Shown here: in pieces, positions 29,906 to 37,170 of the stretch
Position numbering within the stretch: the stretch's first letter is position 1
Layout: each line of letters begins with the position of its first letter
Source of the DNA: a virus
DNA: 37,504 nt
Direction: 5' to 3' (one strand)
IMG/VR virus record: IMGVR_UViG_3300045999_005920
Span: 1 to 37,504 of that record
Made by a program: the position numbers and the translations under genes
The notes under the pieces: generated by a model
The model's input: the letters and a program-made list of their open reading frames with translations, nothing else
The model's database searches: none
What the model was told of the DNA's origin: nothing

Positions 29906-30437
29906 AATAGGACATATAAAAGTAAAGGCGGCACGTAACGCATATCACGTGATGGAACACGTAGGGGAAGGTAGTTACAAAAAGATTGCCACACTGTATA
30001 AGTTTGCGGACACCCTACCATACAGAAATGCTAAGTGGATGACACATAATGGTCAATTAAAGTATCGTGATTTTCCCGACCCAAAAGAAAAAACAACACA
30101 ACCAATTAAAAGCCGTACTATTGCACCACCAAAACCAAAAAGAACAAAGGTAGTACAGACAATGGAGTGTACTTTAGCTGCTAAGGACAAAGCACTACAA
30201 CGGATTGAAACGAAAGAAGGGATAGTGATAGCAGAACAAAATAGACCGCAAAAAGTACGAGTGATAGTAGATAGTAAGACTAGCATAATGGTGTACCCTA
30301 ATGAAGCGGAAAATGCCATAGCAAGGTTTAATAAACGTTATCAGCAATCACAAGAACAAAGCCACAACCACCAACGCAAAACGATACCAAAATCAAAGGT
30401 TAAACAACAGCAGTCAGATTTAATATTTTATAACTAA
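29898..30437 (+). CDS. Basic hypothetical protein
   Basis: This 179-residue protein is highly basic with a Pro/Lys-rich linker (A-P-P-K-P-K-R-T-K-V) around residues 76-85 and a Gln/His/Lys-rich tail (Q-Q-S-Q-E-Q-S-H-N-H-Q-R-K). The N-terminus (M-P-K-I-G-H-I-K-V-K-A-A-R-N-A) may fold. It probably binds nucleic acid. No family is recognised. Confidence 0.6.
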   Translation: MPKIGHIKVKAARNAYHVMEHVGEGSYKKIATLYKFADTLPYRNAKWMTHNGQLKYRDFPDPKEKTTQPIKSRTIAPPKPKRTKVVQTMECTLAAKDKALQRIETKEGIVIAEQNRPQKVRVIVDSKTSIMVYPNEAENAIARFNKRYQQSQEQSHNHQRKTIPKSKVKQQQSDLIFYN

Positions 30438-30458
30438 CACACAAACACACAAACACAC

Positions 30459-31985
30459 ATGTTTAATGCAGACTTTTACCCAACGCCACCAGATGTAATA
30501 GAGCAAATGTGTATGGGTGTTACTATTGACGGCAGCATAATATTAGAACCGTCAGGCGGTGCAGGTCATATAGTTGACTACCTGAAATTAAGTGGAGCAA
30601 AACAGGTTATATCATGTGAAAAACATAAAGACTTGCGTAGTATCTTAATGCGTAAGTGCAAGGTGATATCAGATGATTTCCTGACCGTACAGTCAAGCGA
30701 CATAAGCCACATTAATTTAATAATTGGCAATCCACCATTTAGCAGAGGCGATGAGCATATATTACACGCTTACAAAATAGCCCCAGCAGGTTGCACAATA
30801 GTAATGCTATGTAATTACGAAACGTACAACAACAGCTACAGTGCCACACGTAAGGAACTACGCACCATAATAGATACCTACGGTAGTTGCACCAATATAG
30901 GCGAAGCGTTCACCACAGCAGAGCGCACAACATATACTAAAGTTGGATTGATACGCATACATAAGCAAGGTGAAAGCAAAGCAGAATTTGAAGGGTTTTT
31001 TATGGAAGACGAGCCAGCAGAGGTGCAAGGCAATGGCATAATGCCTTACAACTTTGTACGTGATTTGGTTAATCGTTATGTATCAGCAGTACAGTTATAT
31101 GATAAGCAACTACAGATAGGTGCAGAAATGAACGAGTTAACAAGTTCTTTTTTTACAAGTAAACTATCATTTACATGCCAAAAAGATAGTTTGCCAGTAA
31201 TGCGCAACGACTTTAAAAAGGACTTACAGAAGTCAGCATGGCAGTGGGTATTCACTAAAATGAATATGCAAAAGTATTCTACTACAGGGCTAAAAAGTGA
31301 TATTAATAAGTTTGTGGAGCAACAAAGCGAAGTACCTTTCTCTATGCGGAACATATACAAGATGATAGAAATAGTGATAGGTACTACAGGCAATAGAATG
31401 GATAGGGCTATTATTGAGGTGTTTGACAAACTTACCGAGCATTACAGCGAAAACAGGTACAATGTAGAAGGATGGAAAACTAACAGCCACTACCTAGTAA
31501 ATGAAAAATTCATCATGCCTTATGGAGTTAACAGGGGGTGGAGCGGTGAAATAGAATTTAGGTGGGGTAGTAAGGGTACGGAGTTAATGGACGACCTACA
31601 AAAGGCTTTATGCTTTATAACAGGTACAAACTATGATGACATGTATTCGCTACATAGTGCAGGCAGCCACCGCTATAAAATAGAGATTGATGGCAAGATA
31701 TTGATGGATAACAGACACAGCAATTTACCCTACTTAGAAAGTATAGATATTGCACAACCGTATGCAGATAGGTTGACAGCAGAGGGCAAAAAGAACGTAA
31801 AAGTAATACCACCGATGCAGTGGGGTGAGTGGACTAAATGGGGATTTTTTGAGATTAAATGTTACAAAAAAGGTACGGTACATTGCAAATTTATTGATAC
31901 TGATTTGTGGGCTACCTTTAACCAACATGTAGCAAGGATTAAAGGCTACCCATTACCCGAAGGAATAAAAAACAAAAAAAAGTAA
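30459..31985 (+). CDS. Adenine-type DNA methyltransferase with DUF4942
   Basis: In this 508-residue protein the N-terminal domain has D-F-Y-P-T-P, the SAM-binding motif I-L-E-P-S-G-G-A-G-H (28-37) and catalytic N-P-P-F (91-94), typical of class I N6-adenine DNA methyltransferases. From about residue 200 the sequence follows the DUF4942 pattern common in Bacteroidota phages: E-F-R-W-G-S-K-G, L-C-F-I-T-G-T-N-Y-D-D-M and, near the end, W-G-F-F-E-I-K-C-Y-K-K-G-T-V-H. It may protect phage DNA from host restriction. The target sequence is unknown. It is preceded by a repeated CACACAAA leader. Confidence 0.85.
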   Translation: MFNADFYPTPPDVIEQMCMGVTIDGSIILEPSGGAGHIVDYLKLSGAKQVISCEKHKDLRSILMRKCKVISDDFLTVQSSDISHINLIIGNPPFSRGDEHILHAYKIAPAGCTIVMLCNYETYNNSYSATRKELRTIIDTYGSCTNIGEAFTTAERTTYTKVGLIRIHKQGESKAEFEGFFMEDEPAEVQGNGIMPYNFVRDLVNRYVSAVQLYDKQLQIGAEMNELTSSFFTSKLSFTCQKDSLPVMRNDFKKDLQKSAWQWVFTKMNMQKYSTTGLKSDINKFVEQQSEVPFSMRNIYKMIEIVIGTTGNRMDRAIIEVFDKLTEHYSENRYNVEGWKTNSHYLVNEKFIMPYGVNRGWSGEIEFRWGSKGTELMDDLQKALCFITGTNYDDMYSLHSAGSHRYKIEIDGKILMDNRHSNLPYLESIDIAQPYADRLTAEGKKNVKVIPPMQWGEWTKWGFFEIKCYKKGTVHCKFIDTDLWATFNQHVARIKGYPLPEGIKNKKK

Positions 31986-31988
31986 GAC

Positions 31989-32132
31989 ATGAACTATCCC
32001 ACACGCTTAACATACTATCTCAATATGTACCTTCGCTTTCTATCTGAGGGCAACATTAAGAAAACAGATTTGTACCGTAAGCGTGTGGAGTTGCTATTGA
32101 ATAATCCACCTAAACAAATAAAACTATTTTAA
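31989..32132 (+). CDS. 47-residue early protein containing an inverted repeat
   Basis: A short frame, ATG 31989 to TAA 32132, encodes M-N-Y-P-T-R-L-T-Y-Y ... K-K-T-D-L-Y-R-K-R-V-E-L. It starts three bases after the methyltransferase stop and ends one base before the next ATG, so it fits the operon exactly. The gene contains an 11-bp inverted repeat (31999-32009/32078-32088) that would fold most of its mRNA. No known motif; helical and basic. Confidence 0.55.
   Translation: MNYPTRLTYYLNMYLRFLSEGNIKKTDLYRKRVELLLNNPPKQIKLF
31999..32088 (+). repeat. 11-bp inverted repeat in the 47-residue gene
   Basis: CCACACGCTTA (31999-32009) and TAAGCGTGTGG (32078-32088) are exact inverse copies 68 bases apart. 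Read as RNA they close a long hairpin inside the coding sequence. It may be a processing or regulatory element or a coding coincidence. Confidence 0.6.
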
Positions 32133-32133
32133 C

Positions 32134-32370
32134 ATGATAGACATTCGCAAAGCACTCAACCAAAGGTGCTACATAATATTTGACAGTAACGAGCAGTTAC
32201 GGAATTTTGTAAAAGAACATGATTTAATGGTTGTATTAGGCGTTTGGGGACACGATATTACATTATCTATAAAGCCAAATAATCGTTGCGAAACACACCC
32301 ATACATACCAAAAGACGGAATAACAACTTACCACCACACCGAACTAACAATAACAGACGATGGAGAATAA
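32134..32370 (+). CDS. Hypothetical early protein
   Basis: This 78-residue alpha/beta protein (M-I-D-I-R-K-A-L-N-Q-R-C-Y-I-I-F, then V-V-L-G-V-W-G-H-D) has no recognised motif. It starts one base after the preceding stop and overlaps the next gene by 11 bases. Confidence 0.68.
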   Translation: MIDIRKALNQRCYIIFDSNEQLRNFVKEHDLMVVLGVWGHDITLSIKPNNRCETHPYIPKDGITTYHHTELTITDDGE

Positions 32371-32548
32371 CAGATACCGACTAAAAGAAGATAAGATACT
32401 TGGCAAGATTAAGGTAGCAAGTAAGGGAGATATAGTAACGGTGGTATGTATGCATGAGGGTGCAGACGGTATGTTTTGCAAAGTAAGCCGAGAAAAAGAC
32501 GATAATTTATTCATAGTATCAACAAAACTTTTAACACCAATTATTTAA
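32360..32548 (+). CDS. Small beta-type early protein
   Basis: This 62-residue protein (M-E-N-N-R-Y-R-L-K-E-D-K-I-L-G) has beta-strand pattern K-G-D-I-V-T-V-V and ends S-T-K-L-L-T-P-I-I, like a small SH3-like barrel. Function unknown. Confidence 0.65.
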   Translation: MENNRYRLKEDKILGKIKVASKGDIVTVVCMHEGADGMFCKVSREKDDNLFIVSTKLLTPII

Positions 32549-32574
32549 CCGCCAATAGGCACAAAACAAACAAT

Positions 32575-32955
32575 ATGAGTAGCTTTAATGTAACAGGCAC
32601 ACTGATTGCCAAATCTGAAACACAACAGGTATCAGATAAGTTTAAAAAACGTGAATTTGTCTTAATGACAGTTGAAAACGTAAACGGTACGGAATACCCA
32701 AATCCGCTAAAGATGCAAGCCGTACAGGCGAAGTGTGATGTATTGGATAAGTACGCAATCGGCAGCCAAGTATCGGTACATTTTAATGTAAAGGGCAACA
32801 GCTATGTTGACAAAAAAGATGGTAGCACTAAGTACATTGTAAATTTGGATATGTGGAAAATTGAGCCAGTAGCAGCACAACAAGCACCACAGCAGACCGC
32901 ACCAGTAGAAAACCAACCAGCTATGCAACAGGCTATAGATTCACTCCCATTTTAA
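32575..32955 (+). CDS. ssb: SSB-like OB-fold protein (DUF3127)
   Basis: This 126-residue protein has the DUF3127 pattern: G-T-L-I-A-K-S-E-T-Q-Q-V-S, then K-F-K-K-R-E-F-V-L (22-30), G-S-Q-V-S-V-H-F-N-V-K-G (63-74) and a closing strand with N-L-D-M-W-K-I-E (90-97). That is the OB fold of a Bacteroidota phage SSB-like family. A Gln/Pro-rich linker leads to D-S-L-P-F, matching the C-terminal tip through which bacterial SSB recruits repair and replication proteins. It should coat single-stranded DNA for the Sak4-like protein, helicase and primase in the same operon. Confidence 0.8.
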   Translation: MSSFNVTGTLIAKSETQQVSDKFKKREFVLMTVENVNGTEYPNPLKMQAVQAKCDVLDKYAIGSQVSVHFNVKGNSYVDKKDGSTKYIVNLDMWKIEPVAAQQAPQQTAPVENQPAMQQAIDSLPF

Positions 32956-33002
32956 TCTTGCATAACACCCTATAAACCCTATCACTTTAAAAACACACAA
33001 CT

Positions 33003-34511
33003 ATGTTCACACTAAGAGATTATCAGTTAGAAAATGTACTTGAAGTAGCACATGCAGTACACAATTACAAGCGTATAATTAACTGTATCGCTACAGGTGG
33101 TGGTAAAACTAAGATAGCCATATCCATTACTAATAGGGCGTTAATCAAGGGTAAAACAGTGCTATTTATAACCGAAAGTGATAAGATATACAAGCAGTTA
33201 GATGCCGAGATTACAGATACAACAAATATCAACAGCACTGCAAAACTTAGCTACTTAGCACCCAATAGGTTATACCTTGCAATGGCACAAACATTAGCAC
33301 GTAGGGCAGAACTGATTAAGCAGTTCGCAGCTATGGGTAACAGCCTATTAATTATCAATGATGAAGCGCATGTAGGCACAGGTACAAAACTATTACTACA
33401 GCTACCACATGCACTGCTAATAGGGCTTACAGCTACCCCAGCAATGAAGTGGGCAAAACACCTACCAACGCTATACAACAGTATTGTAGTAGGTAAACAG
33501 CCTGAATGGTTAGTGGCTAAGAACTACCTAGTTAAATACCAACATGCACAGGTAACAGCAGCAAATTTAAACAGCCTACAAATTAAAGCAGGGGAGTTTA
33601 CAGAGGAGTCACAAGAAAGGATATTTGATACAGTTAATTCACATCAATTTGTACTACAACACCTAAGGCAATACAGGTACACTAAATGTATGATATTTTG
33701 CGCAAGTATCAAATCGGCAGAATCATTACATTCGTACCTTACCACTCAGGGGCATAAAGTTTGTACACAACATAGCAAGTACGAAATACGTAGTGAATCG
33801 GTACAGGCATACGAATTAGCACAATTTACAAACCTAAATAGTGGCGTAAATATCTGCATCAGTATTGCGTCAATGAATAAGGGTTTTGATTTTCCGCCAG
33901 TTGACCTAATACTACTATACCGAGCAACTACAAGCCTACCATTATACTTGCAGATGTGTGGCAGGGCAAGCAGAACAAGCCCCGATACAGGTAAGGCAAT
34001 GTGGACTGTTTTGGATTATGGGGGTAACGGTAAGCGGCATGGCAGATGGGATTATCCATGTATAAACGGTGAGCCAGTAGACTGGAATGTAGTATGGAAT
34101 ACCATACCTAAAAAACGTGAAGGGGTAGCACCTATTAAAGAATGTCCGAAATGTAAATACCTATTGCCAATATTAGCACAAGAGTGTAGTAATTGTGGGC
34201 ATGTGTTTGTAAAAACAAAAGAACCCAAACATATAGACGATGTGCATATTGTTATGTTGGAGCAGCAAAACGCACAATTAAGGGAAATGAAAGGTAAACG
34301 AATATCACAACTTACACCAATAGAACTTGCTAATTATGCCAAAATTAAAGGTAAGAAACCGTATGCAGCAAGAGTAGCAAAAGCCTTAACACTTACTACC
34401 CCTACATATATCTATGAGTACGCTAAAGCTATGGGATATAAAAATGGTTGGGCAGATTTTAATGCACCAAGCTACGGTGAAAGAATAGATTTTTTCGACA
34501 AAATAGTTTAA
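33003..34511 (+). CDS. SF2 DEAH-type helicase with a C-terminal zinc ribbon
   Basis: This 502-residue protein has Walker A A-T-G-G-G-K-T (30-36), D-E-A-H (120-123), T-A-T-P (143-146) and motif VI Q-M-C-G-R-A-S-R (about 317-324). This is a complete superfamily 2 helicase/translocase core of the type in phage replication operons. Cys381, Cys384, Cys395 and Cys398 form a zinc ribbon with N-C-G-H-V-F. It probably unwinds DNA or remodels complexes at the origin or forks. It is separated by 47 bases from the SSB-like gene. The promoter box of the primase gene overlaps its last codon. Confidence 0.9.
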   Translation: MFTLRDYQLENVLEVAHAVHNYKRIINCIATGGGKTKIAISITNRALIKGKTVLFITESDKIYKQLDAEITDTTNINSTAKLSYLAPNRLYLAMAQTLARRAELIKQFAAMGNSLLIINDEAHVGTGTKLLLQLPHALLIGLTATPAMKWAKHLPTLYNSIVVGKQPEWLVAKNYLVKYQHAQVTAANLNSLQIKAGEFTEESQERIFDTVNSHQFVLQHLRQYRYTKCMIFCASIKSAESLHSYLTTQGHKVCTQHSKYEIRSESVQAYELAQFTNLNSGVNICISIASMNKGFDFPPVDLILLYRATTSLPLYLQMCGRASRTSPDTGKAMWTVLDYGGNGKRHGRWDYPCINGEPVDWNVVWNTIPKKREGVAPIKECPKCKYLLPILAQECSNCGHVFVKTKEPKHIDDVHIVMLEQQNAQLREMKGKRISQLTPIELANYAKIKGKKPYAARVAKALTLTTPTYIYEYAKAMGYKNGWADFNAPSYGERIDFFDKIV

Positions 34512-34517
34512 CTTTGC
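34510..34517 (+). promoter_or_regulatory. Promoter-like box TAACTTTG before the primase leader
   Basis: An exact TAnnTTTG overlaps the helicase stop codon. No TTG at ideal spacing. It would give the primase a leader of about 140 nt. Confidence 0.5.
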
Positions 34518-34553
34518 AGACCCCAGCGGCAACTGGATAGACATTTTAGTACA

Positions 34554-34607
34554 ACCTTTTTATGGGAACGCATTGCCGTGCTGACCTATTTAAAGGTTAT
34601 TTTTTTT
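34554..34607 (+). promoter_or_regulatory. Possible attenuator in the primase leader
   Basis: AACCTTT (34554-34560) pairs with AAAGGTT (34592-34598), enclosing 31 bases that can form an inner GCAT/GTGC hairpin. Eight T follow at 34600-34607, one base after the stem. It resembles a rho-independent terminator placed between promoter and start codon. A further small hairpin lies downstream. No open frame is credible in this 151-base gap. Confidence 0.42.
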
Positions 34608-34662
34608 GCATACTCGCACCGCTAACGGTTATATTTCCTAACCATACTAATATTTTTACAAA

Positions 34663-37170
34663 ATGCAAGAACTATCTGCCGTATTCGGGCAAGTACAGGA
34701 ACTGTTATCTGCTGGTATATCCATTGTACCAGTACGAGACAAAGCAGAAACAAAACAAGATGGAACTATCATACCTGCCAAAGTTGCTTACTCAGGTTGG
34801 AAACAATATCAATCAACCATAATTAGCAAAGAAGCGTTATGGTATGAGATGGATAAACACAATACTACCGCTATAGCTATGGTGTGTGGTGCAGTATCGG
34901 GAAACCTAGAGATAATAGATATTGACTGCAAGCACTGGAACGGTATAGATGGGCGGCTTTTCAGCGATATACGCCAAATATACCCCGAACTATGGTACAG
35001 GCTGCGCATACACAAAACACCGTCAGGGGGCTATCATATACTATACAGGATTGCAGACGGTAAAGCGCAAGGGAATAAAAAACTAGCATGGAAAGCCGAT
35101 GTAAAGGAATGTGGCATAGAAACAAGGGGCGAAGGTGGTTATGCACTCGCACCGCCCTCAATGGGCTATTCCATACATCAAGGTGCTAACATACCCCTAA
35201 TCACTCAATCCGAGCGTGATAGCTTGATTAATCTTTGCATCAGCTATAATCAGCGTATCAAAGCAGAAGTAAGCTATAAGCCCACAAAAAAACAGACTGA
35301 TTACTATGATGAAAATCCATTTGACCACTTTAACGGTAGCATAGCAGCAGAGGACATATTAACAGCTAATGGTTATAAAATATTTAATGACCATGATATG
35401 TACAGAAGATGGACACGACCTAACAGAAATGAGGGTGGCGTATCTGTAACATTTCGTAAAGATTACCGATTATATTATTTTTTTACCACCAGTACAGAAT
35501 TTGAGGCGGGCAAATGGTTAACGCCAGCAGCAGTACTATGTACACTTAATTTCGGTGGGGATTACAAAAAACTATACCGTCATTTAGTAGATAGTGGATA
35601 TGGTAAAATTAAACATGAACACGAGCAAAGGATAATTAAGACCGCTACAGCCTATAATACCCCTACACCTGCTAACATATCAGATGAGGCAAAGCAGTTT
35701 GTACAGGACATACTAATAAAGGCTACAGAAACACACCCACATGGCATATTTTGGGCGATAAACGACAAGGGCGGCACATACATCAGCCGAGAAAAATTAT
35801 ACACCGTATCGCATGGTTTAGGCTACAGGTTACATAAAGAAGATGTAACCAAAATACAAGGATATAAAATATGCCGTACCGATGCACGTACATACTTTGA
35901 TGAACTAAAAGCATACATACACATAGAAGATGCCGAAGAATACGAAACTGTTTTTAATGCCTTAGATGAATTTATCCAAAAGTCGGGTAAGCACATAATT
36001 GCCAGCCTACCCATATTAGATACATCAGTCATACTGACCCCCACTAAATACCTATCATATAAATTCTATAATAATTGCTATGCTACCATAGATAAAGATG
36101 GTGTAGAAGTGCTACCCTACAGCAATCTACCTACCAATAAATTGATATGGGAAAACAAAATACAACTACGTGACCTAACACTAACAACTGATAACACCCA
36201 TAAAAATTCACTTTATTACAAGTATCTTGACCTATCAGTTAGTGTTACACCACACGTATTGCAATGTATTGGCTATCTATGCCACGAATTTAAAGATGAA
36301 TCAGACGCATATATAGTAGTATTAGTTGAGCAATGCCCCGACCCTAAATCGGGTGGTGGTAGTGGTAAAAATATATTTAGCAACATGCTAAAATACGCTA
36401 CAAGTGTTAAGAACCTACCCGGAAGTCAGGTAGTACTTGATAAGGATTTTCTACAATCATGGGACTACGAAAAAGTATTATCTATATCAGATGTGCCAAA
36501 AAAGTTTGATTTCTTATTTTTAAAGGAACTGTCATCGGGTAACGGTATCAATAAAAAGCTATTCAAAAATATTAGTACGGTGGATGTGGGAGATATGCCT
36601 AAGCTACTTGTCAGCACTAACTACAGTTATGAGGTGTCAGACGGTGGGTTAAGGCGTAGAATTATCCCGATAGAGTTTACAGACTTTTTTACAAAAGCAG
36701 GTGGCGTAAATACCCACTTTGGGAAGATGTTTCCTACCGACTGGACTACCGAAGATTGGCAAGCCTATGATAACATTATCCTTGCATCTATCCAACAGTG
36801 GCTCAAAGTCATGAGGCTTACAGCCCCCCAATTAACGGAAGGTGGATGGCAAAAACAATTCGAACAGGAGTACGGATTATTAACTTTACAGTTCATAGAA
36901 GAAAATATTACAGAATGGAAACTTATAAAAAAAGTGCAGGTTAAAGCGTTCAATAACACCTACGATACCTTTTATTCTGATAATGGGGGTAATAAATTGT
37001 ATAAGTTATCATCTATTCGGCTTAATTCAGCACTAGAAAGCTACTGCCAAAAGCACGAAATACACTTTGAAAAACAGGTGCTAATTAAAGAAAATGGTAT
37101 AGTTGATAGATATAAGTTATTTGATAGTCCCGAAAAAAATAGCAATTTAGCATCAGAAATGCCATTTTAG
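34663..37170 (+). CDS. Primase-polymerase with SF3/D5-like helicase domain
   Basis: This 835-residue protein joins two activities. The N-terminal primase-polymerase domain has catalytic D86-I-D88, S-G-G-Y-H (121-125) and E-T-R-G-E-G-G-Y (153-160), typical of bifunctional archaeo-eukaryotic-type primases on mobile elements. The C-terminal helicase has Walker A G-G-G-S-G-K-N (about 564-570), I-S-D-V-P-K-K-F-D-F as a Walker B region and the basic G-G-L-R-R-R-I-I-P (about 660-668) as arginine finger region, as in phage D5-like or DUF5906 proteins. It should open the origin and prime replication. The iteron cluster immediately downstream is the probable target. ATG 34663 is preceded by TATTTTTA and CAAA, a weak leaderless-type arrangement. 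Confidence 0.92.
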   Translation: MQELSAVFGQVQELLSAGISIVPVRDKAETKQDGTIIPAKVAYSGWKQYQSTIISKEALWYEMDKHNTTAIAMVCGAVSGNLEIIDIDCKHWNGIDGRLFSDIRQIYPELWYRLRIHKTPSGGYHILYRIADGKAQGNKKLAWKADVKECGIETRGEGGYALAPPSMGYSIHQGANIPLITQSERDSLINLCISYNQRIKAEVSYKPTKKQTDYYDENPFDHFNGSIAAEDILTANGYKIFNDHDMYRRWTRPNRNEGGVSVTFRKDYRLYYFFTTSTEFEAGKWLTPAAVLCTLNFGGDYKKLYRHLVDSGYGKIKHEHEQRIIKTATAYNTPTPANISDEAKQFVQDILIKATETHPHGIFWAINDKGGTYISREKLYTVSHGLGYRLHKEDVTKIQGYKICRTDARTYFDELKAYIHIEDAEEYETVFNALDEFIQKSGKHIIASLPILDTSVILTPTKYLSYKFYNNCYATIDKDGVEVLPYSNLPTNKLIWENKIQLRDLTLTTDNTHKNSLYYKYLDLSVSVTPHVLQCIGYLCHEFKDESDAYIVVLVEQCPDPKSGGGSGKNIFSNMLKYATSVKNLPGSQVVLDKDFLQSWDYEKVLSISDVPKKFDFLFLKELSSGNGINKKLFKNISTVDVGDMPKLLVSTNYSYEVSDGGLRRRIIPIEFTDFFTKAGGVNTHFGKMFPTDWTTEDWQAYDNIILASIQQWLKVMRLTAPQLTEGGWQKQFEQEYGLLTLQFIEENITEWKLIKKVQVKAFNNTYDTFYSDNGGNKLYKLSSIRLNSALESYCQKHEIHFEKQVLIKENGIVDRYKLFDSPEKNSNLASEMPF

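Noticed and set aside
34562-34822. Open frame overlapping the start of the primase gene in another frame
   Set aside because: It runs through the attenuator hairpin and 160 bases of the primase gene, has no family pattern, and its residues follow from out-of-frame reading.
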